64,000 nt of DNA from Candidatus Saccharimonadota bacterium (GCA_009777795.1 WRLC01000004.1:22110-86109); one strand, 5' to 3'. Shown: positions 53,838 to 63,651, counted from the first letter of the stretch. The notes: a model not told the origin generated them from the letters alone. Made by a program: numbers and translations.

Positions 53838-56366
53838 ATGGAAGAACAGGAAACTACAATGCAAGACGAAACACTAACCCAGAACTTCGGTACAACTAAA
53901 GATGGCATCGAACTACGCAAGGTCGAAGATGTCATGGAGGATTCTTTCCTCCGCTACTCAATGAGTGTGATTATCGATCGCGCCCTCCCCGACGTCCGCG
54001 ACGGCCTTAAGCCCGTCCACCGCCGCATTCTCTTTGCCATGGAAGAGGGCGGCTACAAACCACCCCGCAAAACTGAGAAATCCGCCAAAATCGTCGGCGA
54101 TGTCATGGGTAAATACCACCCTCACGGCGACAGCTCCATCTATAACTCGATGGTCCGCCTCGCCCAGCCATGGTCAATGCGCTATACCTTGGTCGAGGGG
54201 CAGGGCAACTTCGGCTCGATGGACGGCGACGAAGCCGCCGCCAGCCGCTACACCGAAGCCCGCATGGACAAAATCGGCATCGAACTCCTCGCCGACATCG
54301 ACAAAGAAACCGTCGACTTCCGCCCTAACTACGACGGCTCTCTCATGGAGCCCGCCGTCCTTCCCGCCGCCGTACCTAACCTTCTCCTTAACGGCCAGAT
54401 GGGTATCGCCGTCGGTATGGCCACCAATATCCCACCTCACAACCTCGCCGAAGTCATCGACGCCACCGTCGAGCTTATCGACAACCCCGACGCCACCACC
54501 AAAGACCTCTTGAAGCACGTCAAAGGCCCCGACTTCCCAACCGGCGCCAATGTTTACGGTGGCGCCCCTATGCGCGCCGCTTACGAGACCGGCAAAGGCT
54601 CCGTTGTCATGCAAGCTCCAGCCGAAATTATCGAGGATAAAAAAGGCAAATACCTCATCGTCTTCAACGAAATGCCTTACGGCGTCAGTAAAGAGAACTT
54701 GCAAGAGAAGATTGCCGACCTCGCCAAAAACAAGAAGCTCCCTACCATCGCCGCCGTCCGCGACGAATCGGCCCGCGGCAAGGTCCGTTTCGTCGTCGAG
54801 CTTAAAAAAGACGCCTTCCCTAAAAAAGTCTTGAACCAACTCTACAATCTCACCGAGCTCCAAACCAGCTTCCATTATAATATGCTTGCCCTCGTCGACG
54901 GCATCCAGCCCCGCATCCTCGGCCTCAAAGACATCCTCGGCGAGTTCGTCAAACACCGCCAGTCCGTCATCCGCCGCCGCTCCGAGTTCGAGCTCCGTAA
55001 AGCCCGCGAGCGCTCCCACATCTTGGAAGGGCTCAAAATCGCCCTCGACCACATCGACGAGGTTATCGCCACCATCCGCGCCAGCAAGACTACCGAAGAT
55101 GCCAAAACCGCCCTCATGAGCAAATTTAGCCTCTCCGAAATCCAGGCTCTCGCCATTCTCGCCATGCAACTGCGCCGTCTCACCGGCCTCGAGCGCCAAG
55201 CTATCGAGGACGAGCTCGCCGAGCTCCGTAAACTCATCGCCCACCTCGAAGACCTCCTTTCCGACGAACAGAAAATCCTCGCCGTCGTCAAAACCGAGCT
55301 CCTCGCCATGAAAGAGAAGTACGGCGACAAACGCCGCAGCAAGATTTTCAACCACGAACTCGGCAAGTTCAGCGAAGAAGACCTAGTACCAGAGGAGGAA
55401 AGCGTCGTCCTCATGACAGTCGAAGGCTACATCAAGCGCACCCTCGCCACCGACTACCAAAAGCAAAACCGCGGCGGCAAAGGCAAGCGCGGCATCACCA
55501 CCAAGGACGAGGACATCATCGACAGCGTCATCCCAATTAACAGCCACGAATTCCTCCTCTTCTTCTCCAACTCCGGCCGCGTCTTCCGCCTCAAAGCCTT
55601 TGAGGTTCCATCGGCCAGCTTGCAGGCCAAAGGCACGGCAGTAGTCAACCTCTTAAACCTCCGCCCGGACGAAAAGGTCACCGCCATCATCAAGCAATGC
55701 GGTACGACCAACGGCAGCGACAACAGCTGCTCTGGCTACCTCTTTATGGCCACCAAGAAAGGCACCATCAAGAAGACCGCCATGAAAGAATACGAGAATA
55801 TTAGGTCGAACGGTCTCGCCACCATCAAGCTCGATAAGGGCGACGAACTCAAATGGGTCCAGAGTACCACCGGCTCTAACGACATTATTATCAGCACTTC
55901 TGCCGGCCAAGCTGTCCGCTTCAGCGAGAAAGACGTCCGCCCGATGGGCCGCATGGCCATGGGTGTCCGCGGCATCCGCCTCCGCCCTCAAGACGAAATC
56001 GTCGGCATGGACATCATCGGCAGCAATGAAGAGAAGCTCCTCGTCGTCTCTCGCAACGGCTATGGCAAATTGACTGATTCTAGCAGCTTCGACGCCCATA
56101 AACGGGGCGGGGTAGGCATCAAGGCCGCCGTCGTCACCGCCAAAACCGGCCCTCTCATGGACGTCCAAGTCCTCGCCTCTGATATCGAAGAAATCCTCCT
56201 CATCTCCACCAAAGGCCAAGCCATCCGCGTCGCCGTCAAAGACATCCCTAAACTCGGCCGCGCCACCCAAGGCGTCCGCATCATGAAGCTTAACGACGGC
56301 GATTTCGTCGCCAGCGTCGCCCTTATGCCAACAGAAGACGAACCTAAACCTGCCCCAAACCCTTGA
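53838..56366 (+). CDS. gyrA: DNA gyrase subunit A
   Basis: 842 aa. The catalytic tyrosine is in [13 protein letters not shown] after [12 protein letters not shown]. The C-terminal beta-pinwheel starts after the coiled coil and has the GyrA box [11 protein letters not shown], which marks gyrase rather than topoisomerase IV. The quinolone-determining loop reads [17 protein letters not shown]: the residue aligned with E. coli Ser83 is Ser, but the one aligned with Asp87 is Asn. The stop codon TGA is part of the -35 TTGACT of FISUMP gene 5. Confidence 0.97.
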   Translation: MEEQETTMQDETLTQNFGTTKDGIELRKVEDVMEDSFLRYSMSVIIDRALPDVRDGLKPVHRRILFAMEEGGYKPPRKTEKSAKIVGDVMGKYHPHGDSSIYNSMVRLAQPWSMRYTLVEGQGNFGSMDGDEAAASRYTEARMDKIGIELLADIDKETVDFRPNYDGSLMEPAVLPAAVPNLLLNGQMGIAVGMATNIPPHNLAEVIDATVELIDNPDATTKDLLKHVKGPDFPTGANVYGGAPMRAAYETGKGSVVMQAPAEIIEDKKGKYLIVFNEMPYGVSKENLQEKIADLAKNKKLPTIAAVRDESARGKVRFVVELKKDAFPKKVLNQLYNLTELQTSFHYNMLALVDGIQPRILGLKDILGEFVKHRQSVIRRRSEFELRKARERSHILEGLKIALDHIDEVIATIRASKTTEDAKTALMSKFSLSEIQALAILAMQLRRLTGLERQAIEDELAELRKLIAHLEDLLSDEQKILAVVKTELLAMKEKYGDKRRSKIFNHELGKFSEEDLVPEEESVVLMTVEGYIKRTLATDYQKQNRGGKGKRGITTKDEDIIDSVIPINSHEFLLFFSNSGRVFRLKAFEVPSASLQAKGTAVVNLLNLRPDEKVTAIIKQCGTTNGSDNSCSGYLFMATKKGTIKKTAMKEYENIRSNGLATIKLDKGDELKWVQSTTGSNDIIISTSAGQAVRFSEKDVRPMGRMAMGVRGIRLRPQDEIVGMDIIGSNEEKLLVVSRNGYGKLTDSSSFDAHKRGGVGIKAAVVTAKTGPLMDVQVLASDIEEILLISTKGQAIRVAVKDIPKLGRATQGVRIMKLNDGDFVASVALMPTEDEPKPAPNP

Positions 56367-56392
56367 CTTACCCAAACCGCCTATGCTAAACT
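56363..56392 (+). promoter_or_regulatory. FISUMP gene 5 promoter
   Basis: TTGACT (56363-56368) overlapping the gyrA stop, 18-nt spacer (TACCCAAACCGCCTATGC), TAAACT (56387-56392), then AAGGATAAGGG before the ATG. Identical core to that of the gene at 63716. Confidence 0.68.
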
Positions 56393-56419
56393 AAAATAAA
56401 CAAGGATAAGGGCCAAAGC

Positions 56420-57953
56420 ATGACAAGCACAATAATTCACACACAGTTGGGGGGGGGATTCAAAGCTTGATTTAATCCAAATCGCCCGCCGCATATCAAC
56501 CGCCACTCTCGCAGTCGCGGCTTTTTCAATCTTCAGCGCTCTAACTACCAACTCCTTCCAAAAGTCCTATGCCGACAACTCTAACACCATCACCGTCTCC
56601 AACGCCTCTGGCAGCCTATCTATTACTTCAACCAGCGACTCCACCTGCCAGAATTACGACGCCTCCACCTCCTCGCTTGATTTTAGCACCCGCGGCAATC
56701 GCATCATTGCCGACTGCATTACTTACATATTAAGCACCGACGGCGACTATGGTTATTCCGCTACTATCGCTGGCCCTGCCAGTGGCAATCTAAGCACTAG
56801 CGACAACACAGCCCACATTACCCCCACCACCGGCACCTTAGGCAGCCCCGCTACCTTTGCCGCCCAAACCGATACTGGCGCTTGGGGCTTCGCCATTCCT
56901 AGCGGCCAAGTGCAGCGTATCGCTACTGGCTTCCAACCTAGCTACCAAGTCCTTGACAGCACTAACCAGACCAATTCTGCCCTCTACGCCGCTCTCCCTA
57001 CCACTCCTACCGTTTTCTCTCAAACTAACGCACCTAACACCACCGACGACATCTACAATATCTTCTTTGCTATCTCTACCGGTCCGTCCCTTCCCACTGG
57101 CGACTATAGCGGCATCATCACAGTGTCTGGCTCTGTCAACCTCATCGCTCAACCTGGCGACCAAATGCAGACTATCACTTCAGCAAATTGCCCCACCACC
57201 CGCACCCGAGCCGTTGATGCCCGCGACGGCAACACCTACTGGGTGAGGAAGATAACTGGCACTGGTGCTGGTGGGACTGACTTATGTTGGATGGAGACTA
57301 ACCTTGCTTATGCTGGTGGTGGCAGCAACAGCTATGGCGATGCTGTCAGTGGTATGACACTCGGCACAGGCGCTAACATCGCCAGTGGTCAAGCCTGCTA
57401 TGGTAATAACGCGACAATGGCCGCGAATCCTACCACCATGTGCTATTGGATACCACTGAATGCCAACCCAACCAGTGGCAGTACTGACCCAAGTACAGCT
57501 ACTAATGGAGGCGCGGGGATTAATAACACGACAGTAAACTCAACTATTCAACTTGGCTACCTCTACAGTTGGTGTACCGCAATGGCCGGACAACCAGCCG
57601 CTTGCCAGATAACGGCAGCCACTCAACCAGATCCAGATGTAAGCATTTGCCCGGCAGGTTGGAGGCTGCCGACAGGCCAAGCGACAACTGGAGAATTCAC
57701 ATTACTAAATAACACAATTAATGGTGGCTCGACCACCAGCCCGACTGGCTTATTGACGCAGGGCTTGTACCTTTACGCCGGCTACTTCGGCAGTGGCTCG
57801 TTCAGCAGTCAGGGCTCGGACGGCAACTATTGGTCTTCTACTGTTAGTAGCGCCTCCAATGCTTTCAGGCTGTACTTCGTCAGCTCCAGTGTCAATCCTG
57901 CGAACTCGGGCAGTAAGGGCCTCGGCACCTCTGTTCGCTGTGTCGCTCCTTGA
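56420..57953 (+). CDS. Phase-variable FISUMP surface protein 5, out of frame
   Basis: ATG 56420 follows AAGGATAAGGGCC and reads MTSTIIHTQLGGGFKA then a stop in the present G9 state (56449-56457). The body frame has KLDLIQIARRISTATLAVAAF as export segment, a beta-rich region (SGSLSITSTSDSTC..., DGDYGYSATIAGP) and one FISUMP domain ending TSVRCVAP. Eight or eleven Gs join them, giving about 510 aa. The track start at 56910 is internal. The N-terminal part resembles FISUMP gene 1, while the FISUMP domain resembles gene 2 and gene 3, suggesting mosaic origin. Confidence 0.83.
56449..56457 (+). repeat. Poly-G tract (G9) of FISUMP gene 5
   Basis: Nine Gs after CA CAG TT. In-frame states are 8 or 11; the present length is out of frame. 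Confidence 0.9.
57777..57929 (+). repeat. Variable repeat-like segment, FISUMP gene 5
   Basis: 153 nt. Variable columns read TAC, GGC, AGT, AGC, GAC, AAC, TCC, AAT, GTC, CTC and ACC. Invariant blocks match genes 2 and 3 almost base for base. Confidence 0.75.
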
Positions 57954-57982
57954 CCACAAAAGTAAACCAAGCACTTAAAGTC

Positions 57983-58011
57983 TTGACACCATCCAGCCGG
58001 TCTAGTATAAT
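57983..58011 (+). promoter_or_regulatory. nusA promoter
   Basis: Perfect consensus: TTGACA (57983-57988), 17 nt, TATAAT (58006-58011). The leader then contains the hairpin CCTGCC-GTGC-GGCAGG followed by AAAGCTTTTT (about 58030-58056), which could act as an attenuator. Confidence 0.75.
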
Positions 58012-58069
58012 AAACCCATACTTTATTATCCTGCCGTGCGGCAGGAAAGCTTTTTGAAAGGAGACGAAT

Positions 58070-59206
58070 ATGGAAGTATTAGACTTAAAACAAATGGGCG
58101 CCATGGCTCGTATCATCGCCGAGGAAAAGAACCTCGACGAGCCCGAGGTCCTCGCCGTCATCGAGCAAGCCATCGCTGCCGCCTGGCGCCGCGACTATGG
58201 CGAGCGCGAAATGAACGTCCGCGCCGAGCTCGACCTCAACTCTGGCGAGGCCACCGCCTTTATCATGCGCACCGTCGTTAGCGGCGACGAAGAGACGGAC
58301 GGCCACCCGCTCGACCCCGACACCGAAATCACCCTCGCCGACGCCAAAAAAATCAAAAAATCCGCCGCTCTTGGCGACATCATCGAAGAAGCGCACCAAG
58401 TCGGCGAGCTCGGCCGCGTCGCTAGCCAGACCGCCAAGCAAGTCCTTGTCAGCAAGCTCCGCGAGCTCGAGCGCGAGAAGATGTTCGTCCTCTTTGAAGA
58501 TCGCATCGGCTCCGTCGTCCAAGCTACTGTCGCCCGCGTCGACCGCGCCGTTCGTGTCGACCTCGGCCGCGCCACCGCCATCATGCCCGAGCGCGAACAA
58601 ATCCCCGGCGAGCACTACCGCGTTGGTGCCCGCATCAAGGTCTACCTAAAGGGTATTGAGCGTGGCGAAAAGGGCGCTGACATGATTGTTAGCCGCGCTG
58701 CCGCCGAATTTATCGAGTACCTTTTCCGCCAAGAAGTCCCCGAGCTCGAAAATGGCCTCGTCGAAATCAAAGCCATCGCCCGTGAAGCTGGCCGCCGCAC
58801 CAAAATTGCCGTCTCCGCTGGTGCCTCTGGTATCGACCCAGTTGGCACTCTCGTTGGCGGCCGTGGCGTCCGCGTCCAAGCCGTCCAAAGCGAAATCGGC
58901 GACCGCGAGAAAATCGACGTCGTCATCTGGAGCGACAACATGCCCGAGTTTATCCGCGAGGCCCTCTCGCCAGCCGAGATTATGCGTGTCGAGCTCGATA
59001 ACGAGAACCGCCGCGCCAAAGTTTTTGTTGCCGAAGACCAACAGTCCATCGCCATCGGCAAGCAGGGTCAAAACGTCCGCCTCGCTTCCCGCCTCACTGG
59101 CTACGAGCTCGACATCGAGCTTGACCAGAAGCCTAAGACCGTCCGCAAGACCAGTCGTGGCGCCGAAGATTCGCTCCTCTCCGCCATCGAAGACGTTTCC
59201 GAGTAG
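58070..59206 (+). CDS. nusA: Transcription termination/antitermination factor NusA
   Basis: 378 aa. The N-terminal RNA-polymerase-binding domain (about 1-125) is followed by an S1 domain (GSVVQATVARVDRAVRVDLG) and two KH domains (GTLVGGRGVRVQAVQSEIG and VAEDQQSIAIGKQGQNVRLASRL). No acidic C-terminal repeats, as in most non-proteobacterial NusA. It modulates pausing, termination and antitermination. Shine-Dalgarno AAAGGAGACG. It stands apart from rimP/infB, its common neighbours. The leader hairpin may allow autoregulation, which is inferred. Confidence 0.95.
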   Translation: MEVLDLKQMGAMARIIAEEKNLDEPEVLAVIEQAIAAAWRRDYGEREMNVRAELDLNSGEATAFIMRTVVSGDEETDGHPLDPDTEITLADAKKIKKSAALGDIIEEAHQVGELGRVASQTAKQVLVSKLRELEREKMFVLFEDRIGSVVQATVARVDRAVRVDLGRATAIMPEREQIPGEHYRVGARIKVYLKGIERGEKGADMIVSRAAAEFIEYLFRQEVPELENGLVEIKAIAREAGRRTKIAVSAGASGIDPVGTLVGGRGVRVQAVQSEIGDREKIDVVIWSDNMPEFIREALSPAEIMRVELDNENRRAKVFVAEDQQSIAIGKQGQNVRLASRLTGYELDIELDQKPKTVRKTSRGAEDSLLSAIEDVSE

Positions 59207-59224
59207 AGTACCTTAATAAATCCA

Positions 59225-59257
59225 TAAATTAGCCAACATTTACTTTTGGCTAATTTA
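59225..59257. terminator. nusA terminator hairpin
   Basis: TAAATTAGCCAA pairs perfectly with TTGGCTAATTTA, 18 nt after the nusA stop. The T run is weak. A second perfect hairpin (CAGTTTTTCTTTT / AAAAGAAAAACTG, 59278-59306) follows and may back it up. Confidence 0.6.
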
Positions 59258-59311
59258 TTCAACTAGTTTTCTTTAGGCAGTTTTTCTTTTCCCAAAAGAA
59301 AAACTGATTGA

Positions 59312-59396
59312 GCCCAAGTGGTGAAATTGGTATACACGTACGCTTCAGGTGCGTATGCCGCAAGGTGTGCTGGTTCAAGTCCAGTCTTGGGCACCA
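59312..59396 (+). tRNA. tRNA-Leu (CAG)
   Basis: Acceptor GCCCAAG pairs with CTTGGGC, anticodon loop TTCAGGT (CAG), long variable arm (TGCCGCAAGGTGT) typical of class II tRNAs, CCA encoded. Confidence 0.95.
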
Positions 59397-59406
59397 TAAA
59401 ATCATT

Positions 59407-59439
59407 ACGAAAAAACCGCCAAGCTGGCGGCTTTTTCGT
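59407..59439. terminator. Terminator after tRNA-Leu
   Basis: ACGAAAAAACCGCCA, loop AGC, TGGCGGCTTTTTCGT. A/T tails on both sides also suit the convergent gene ending at 59452. Confidence 0.85.
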
Positions 59440-59451
59440 CTTTTACATCAC

Positions 59452-59658
59452 TTAAGCTTTTTTCGACAGAGTCAAAAAGCCATTGCGTGGGTTCTCTTTC
59501 ACCATTCGATCTGCTGGCAGATCTACTGGCTCGCCCTTAGCGTTCTTTGGCACTTTCGTGAAAAAGTAGATAGTTTGTGGCTTGCCACCTCGCAAAGTCA
59601 CTTCCGACTTGTGCAGGTAGTAAGTAACACCCTTTGAATTTACTTGACTATAAGCCAT
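59452..59658 (-). CDS. Small conserved-looking basic protein
   Basis: 68 aa, beta-rich and basic (YYLHKSEVTLRGGKPQTIYFFTK, LPADRMVKENPRNGFLTLSKKA). It has a strong Shine-Dalgarno (GAAGGAGGAATA) and its own terminator, so it is probably well expressed. The pattern resembles short proteins I associate with CPR genomes, but I cannot name a family. No membrane segment. Possibly nucleic-acid binding, judged from charge only. Confidence 0.7.
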   Translation of the reverse strand: MAYSQVNSKGVTYYLHKSEVTLRGGKPQTIYFFTKVPKNAKGEPVDLPADRMVKENPRNGFLTLSKKA

Positions 59659-59722
59659 TATTCCTCCTTCATTTAGCTTATACCTCTATAGTATCAGCGG
59701 CGCCCAGTGGTGTCAAGAGTTT

Positions 59723-60325
59723 TTATTGCTTTTTCTTGATAATCACCAGAGAAACCCGCAGAATTATATAGTATAACAGGCGTATCACAATCAATAACGC
59801 CAGCCCAAACCAGAGTGCCGCCACCACTCCCGCCGCCGAAAACGAGAATGCCGGCGAGATAAACTCATAGCGAAACAGCGCCGGGTCAGGGAAGCTAATC
59901 GCCGACCCCGCCGGATGCGCCCCAATCCGCTCCACCATACACTCCACAAACGCAAACGACCACCTATTATTAAACAACCGCTCACAATAATCCGACGCTT
60001 CTCGGTAGACATTCGTCTCATCCGCTGCCCCAGCTGCCTCTTCTACTGCCCGGTTATACGAGTGTTGCAGGTAGAACACCCCTGTATTCGCATTCATATG
60101 CCGGCTCGAAAACCGCAGCAATCGGTTTAGCGCCGCATCAATCTCCGCCTTATCGCCCGCCTCATCCGCCGCCATCACCTCATTCCTCAGGCTCTCCATC
60201 CTGAGGTTATCAACTCTTAGCGCAATCAGCATCACCGGAAAAATCACCACCCAAACCACCACCAACATCCACGTCCGCACCCCCAGTACTCGCCTTATAC
60301 CTCTCTTTATGCTTCGCGCTTTCAT
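59723..60325 (-). CDS. Two-helix membrane protein of unknown function
   Basis: 200 aa. A basic N-terminus (MKARSIKRGIRR), transmembrane helix about 17-37, an extracytoplasmic helical region with paired cysteines (SDYCERLFNN and VECMVERIG), and a second transmembrane helix about 165-190 with basic end (IIKKKQ). TAGAAT ends 6 nt before the ATG on the minus strand, so it is probably leaderless. The middle region (RLLRFSSRHMNANTGVFYLQHSYNRAVE) has no recognised domain. Confidence 0.72.
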   Translation of the reverse strand: MKARSIKRGIRRVLGVRTWMLVVVWVVIFPVMLIALRVDNLRMESLRNEVMAADEAGDKAEIDAALNRLLRFSSRHMNANTGVFYLQHSYNRAVEEAAGAADETNVYREASDYCERLFNNRWSFAFVECMVERIGAHPAGSAISFPDPALFRYEFISPAFSFSAAGVVAALWFGLALLIVIRLLYYIILRVSLVIIKKKQ

Positions 60326-60417
60326 ACTATTATTCTACCATAAACATATTGAAATACCGTAATATAGCGCTATAATATAAGTAGAAAAGGAGACTTGGCG
60401 TTAGCCACAAACACCAT

Positions 60418-61158
60418 ATGAGTAAGATTTTGGCCGACTACAACAACTATGACTACAAGGGCATCTTTTGGCAGGGCAGGGAATACGAGGACAAGAGCGA
60501 CCGCAAAGCCATCCAGCGCCTCCTGCCCAAAAATGCCAAAGTCTTCATCGACATCGCCGGTGGCTACGGCCGGCTAGCTGGCGAATACCTGCCTAAAAAC
60601 TACGGCCGCACCATCATCTTCGACTACTCCAAGACCCTCCTCGCCGACGCCAAAAAAGAATTCGGCGCTAAAGTCGAGACTGTCCAAGGCGACGTTTACC
60701 ACCTGCCATTCTCGGACGGCGAGGCCGACGCCCTCCTCATGGTCCGCGCCACCCACCACTTTGACGACCTCCCCGCCATCATCAAAGAACTCTCCCGCAT
60801 CCTCGCCCCCGGCGGCACCCTCGTCCTCGAAGTCGCCAACAAAAAAACCCTCCCCAAAATCCTCAAATACTGGGCCGGCAAAAGCGACCTCAACCCCTTC
60901 GACCGCCAGCCCTCTAAACTCAGGGAACTCAACCAAGGCAATTTCTACAACTACCACCCCAAATATATCGAAGACCTCTTCCGCCAAAACCACCTCAAAG
61001 TCGAAAAAGTCCTCAGCGTCAGCAACTTCCGCAGTCCCAAACTCAAAAAACTCTTCGGCCACAAATTCCTTGTCGCCCTCGAAAGCCCCACCCAAAAACT
61101 CCTCGCCCCCTTCCGCTTCGGGCCGTCAATCTATTATCAAGTCAGGAAGGTCAAATAA
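60418..61158 (+). CDS. Class I SAM-dependent methyltransferase
   Basis: 246 aa. Motif I FIDIAGGYGRLAGEYL (about 42-57) binds AdoMet. VQGDVYHLPFSDGEADALLMVRATHH is the motif II/post-II region of UbiE/Methyltransf_11 types, and ILAPGGTLVLEVANK is motif III. The substrate is not predictable. A leader of about 45 nt contains AAAAGGAGA. It is followed after 3 nt by the aldolase fusion gene, so they are probably co-transcribed. Confidence 0.88.
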   Translation: MSKILADYNNYDYKGIFWQGREYEDKSDRKAIQRLLPKNAKVFIDIAGGYGRLAGEYLPKNYGRTIIFDYSKTLLADAKKEFGAKVETVQGDVYHLPFSDGEADALLMVRATHHFDDLPAIIKELSRILAPGGTLVLEVANKKTLPKILKYWAGKSDLNPFDRQPSKLRELNQGNFYNYHPKYIEDLFRQNHLKVEKVLSVSNFRSPKLKKLFGHKFLVALESPTQKLLAPFRFGPSIYYQVRKVK

Positions 61159-61161
61159 CCT

Positions 61162-62877
61162 ATGCGTATCTGTGTGGTGGGCCAAAGCGTCAAAGACATC
61201 TACTTGCAAATCAACGGCAATTTCCTTAGCGACGAGAACGGCATCCAGCACCTCGACCTCGCCTTTGACGGCTCCGAGCACCCCGTCTCCCGCCGCACCG
61301 CCGTCAAGTCCGGCTCGGCCGTCGCCGCCGAAGTCCTTTTCCGCCTCGGGCACGTTGTCGACTACCTCGACGACGCTTTTCTCGCCCACCGCTACATCTT
61401 AAACAACGGCGAAAGCTCCGTCGTCTTCCAAACCTCGCGCCCCAAAGTCCTCTGGCAGCCACCCCGCGAAGTTCCCGACGCCATCTTCATCGACGACATC
61501 GAATCCCTCGCCAGCGGCGAAATCCAAAAAATCAAAAAATACGCCGCCCAACACGACATCATTCTCTATGGCCACCACGGCGACGCCTCACTCTTGCAAG
61601 GTCAGCCCGACTTCTGTGTCTTCCTCGACAAACCACTTGACGAGCTCGGGTTTTTCGCTAACGGCATCAAGTACCACATCAAGTTAGACACCCCTAAAGG
61701 CGACGTCCAACCCCTCGCCAGCCTCCAAGCCCTCGCCCATGCCTCGCTCTTCGGCGCTTGGTTGCTTGGCTATGACGCGACCGACTGTCTCGCCATTGCT
61801 AAGGGCCTGATCGAGCGCACCACTCTCACCCACTCGCCCCGCCTCGCCGAAGTTCTCGAACACCTGCCAGCCCTCCGCCAGTTCGTCTACCTCGAGGGTA
61901 GCCCGCTCGCCAAAACCGCCCAAGCCATCCTCAAAAAAGGCATCCTCGCCGCCGACGAAAGCGGTGGCTCCATCGCCAAAAAATTCGCCAGCCTCAATAT
62001 CCCCGACGACCCTCAGCACCGCCGCGACTACCGCAATATCTTCCTCGGCCTGCCCGAACTCGCCCAGCACGTTAGCGGAGTCATCCTCTTTGACGAAACC
62101 ACCACCCAACTCGCCGACAACGGCCAGAACTTCACCGACTTCCTCAACCGACAGGGAATTTTGCCCGGCGTTAAAGTCGACCAAGGCCTCGCCGACCTCG
62201 GCAAAAAGGGCGAAAAATCCACCCTCGGCCTTGACGGTCTACCATCTCGCCTCGCCACCTACCACGAACGCGGCCTCCGCTTCGCCAAGTGGCGCGCCGC
62301 CTTTTTCGTCGGCGACGGCACCCCCAGCCCCAAAGCCATCGACCAAAACTGCCAAGCCCTCGCCCAGTACGCCCTCGACTGCCAAGCCGCCGGCATCGTC
62401 CCCATCGTTGAGCCCGAACTCGTCCACGACGGCAACTACTCCCTCGAAGATTGCGCCAAAATCACCACCAAAATCCTAACCAAGCTCTTCGACTCCCTTC
62501 GTGAATACCAAGTCGAGCTCCCCGCCACCATCCTCAAAGTCAATATGATTCTCGCCGGTAAACAATACAAAAAATCCAAAAAACCCGCCCCCAGCACTCC
62601 CGCCGAAGTCGGTCGCGCCACCGCCGACGTCCTCAAACGCACCGTCCCGCCCGAGCTCGCTGGCGTCGTCTTCCTCTCCGGCGGCCAATCACCCGACCAA
62701 GCCACCGCTAACCTCCACGCCGTCTGGGCCCACGGCCCCTTCCCATGGCCCATCACCTACTCCTTCGCCCGCGCCCTCCAAGACCCCGCCCTCACCGCAT
62801 GGAAGGGCAACAACCAAAACACCGACAAAGCCCGCCGCGCCTTCCAAAAACGCCTCCTCGCCAACCAAAAAGCCTAA
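61162..62877 (+). CDS. Kinase-like domain fused to class I fructose-bisphosphate aldolase
   Basis: 571 aa. Residues about 1-235 resemble a PfkB/ribokinase fold (MRICVVGQSVKDIYLQING, VKSGSAVAAEVLFRLGHVVDYL) with the usual DTxGAGD motif reduced to DTPKGD, so kinase activity is doubtful. Residues about 245-571 are a eukaryotic-type class I aldolase: GILAADESGGSIAKKF, LRFAKWRAAFF and Schiff-base lysine in ATILKVNMILAGK, with VFLSGGQSP. The aldolase splits fructose-1,6-bisphosphate in glycolysis. All key aldolase residues are seen. Its stop codon lies in a palindromic terminator shared with rplY. Confidence 0.85.
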   Translation: MRICVVGQSVKDIYLQINGNFLSDENGIQHLDLAFDGSEHPVSRRTAVKSGSAVAAEVLFRLGHVVDYLDDAFLAHRYILNNGESSVVFQTSRPKVLWQPPREVPDAIFIDDIESLASGEIQKIKKYAAQHDIILYGHHGDASLLQGQPDFCVFLDKPLDELGFFANGIKYHIKLDTPKGDVQPLASLQALAHASLFGAWLLGYDATDCLAIAKGLIERTTLTHSPRLAEVLEHLPALRQFVYLEGSPLAKTAQAILKKGILAADESGGSIAKKFASLNIPDDPQHRRDYRNIFLGLPELAQHVSGVILFDETTTQLADNGQNFTDFLNRQGILPGVKVDQGLADLGKKGEKSTLGLDGLPSRLATYHERGLRFAKWRAAFFVGDGTPSPKAIDQNCQALAQYALDCQAAGIVPIVEPELVHDGNYSLEDCAKITTKILTKLFDSLREYQVELPATILKVNMILAGKQYKKSKKPAPSTPAEVGRATADVLKRTVPPELAGVVFLSGGQSPDQATANLHAVWAHGPFPWPITYSFARALQDPALTAWKGNNQNTDKARRAFQKRLLANQKA

Positions 62878-62890
62878 AATTAGGCTTTTT
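62867..62890. terminator. Bidirectional terminator overlapping two stop codons
   Basis: The 24-nt perfect palindrome AAAAAGCCTAAAATTAGGCTTTTT contains the last codons (Lys-Ala-stop) of both the aldolase fusion and convergent rplY, with T tails on both strands. Confidence 0.85.
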
Positions 62891-63581
62891 GCTCTTCAGT
62901 TGCTTCAGCCGCAGCCTCAGCCGGTGCTGCCTCCGCCTCTGGTGTCGCTGGAGCTGCCGCTGCCGCAGCATCTGCCGCTGCCTTATCCGCCGCCTCCTGA
63001 ATCGCCGCCTCCACCGCCGCGTCATACAACGTCGCAATCACTTGCTCCATATCAATCTCCGCGTCCGCAAACTTCACATTCGCCGGCAATTTAATATCCG
63101 CCACCGTCAGCTCACTCTCAATCGACTCCATCTTCGACGCATCGACCACCAAGCTCTCCGGCAAGTCCGCTGGCTTCGCCTTCACTTCGATGTCTTCCAA
63201 CACCTGCAATAGCGTCAGCTTAATCTTATTCGCCTCGCTCTGCTCAAAGCCCGTAATCTCAATCGGCGTCTCAGCCACCACCACATCATCCGCCGAAATC
63301 GCATGAAACTCCACATTAATAATCCGCTGGCTCACTGCGTCCACCGCCACGTTTTTCACCATCGCCAGCTGCTTTTTGCCCGCAATTTCCAGCTCAATCG
63401 GCGAGTGGTACCCCACCGCTTCCAAAGCCCGCTCCGTCGGCAAATACTCGCCCTGCACCTTCGTAGCAGGGAAGCCCTTACCATAAACCACCCCCACAAT
63501 CAGCCCCTGATCCCTTAGCGCAGCGACTTTTCGCCCTGCAATTTCACGGCCCGTCAACTCAAGATTTTTCACATCCCTCAT
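62880..63581 (-). CDS. rplY: Ribosomal protein bL25 (Ctc form)
   Basis: 233 aa. The N-terminal 5S-rRNA-binding domain (LTGREIAGRKVAALRDQGLIVGVVYGKGF) is followed by the TL5/Ctc beta domain (EVKAKPADLPESLVVDASKME, ADIKLPANVKF). A long Ala/Glu-rich tail (about 195-233) is disordered and acidic, as in many Ctc proteins. Shine-Dalgarno AAGGAGAA and an upstream minus-strand promoter (TTGACT...GATAAT) support the start. Divergent from the poly-G gene at the right edge. Confidence 0.95.
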   Translation of the reverse strand: MRDVKNLELTGREIAGRKVAALRDQGLIVGVVYGKGFPATKVQGEYLPTERALEAVGYHSPIELEIAGKKQLAMVKNVAVDAVSQRIINVEFHAISADDVVVAETPIEITGFEQSEANKIKLTLLQVLEDIEVKAKPADLPESLVVDASKMESIESELTVADIKLPANVKFADAEIDMEQVIATLYDAAVEAAIQEAADKAAADAAAAAAPATPEAEAAPAEAAAEATEEQKA

Positions 63582-63651
63582 CTATTCTCCTTAATTTTAT
63601 TTTTAACTCCCGTATTATCTCAAAAATCACCCCAAAAGTCAAGAGTGGCTC

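Noticed and set aside
54174-55355. 393-aa minus-strand ORF inside gyrA
   Set aside because: Antisense shadow of a clear gyrA gene, with Gly/Val/Asp-rich composition typical of such shadows in this window.
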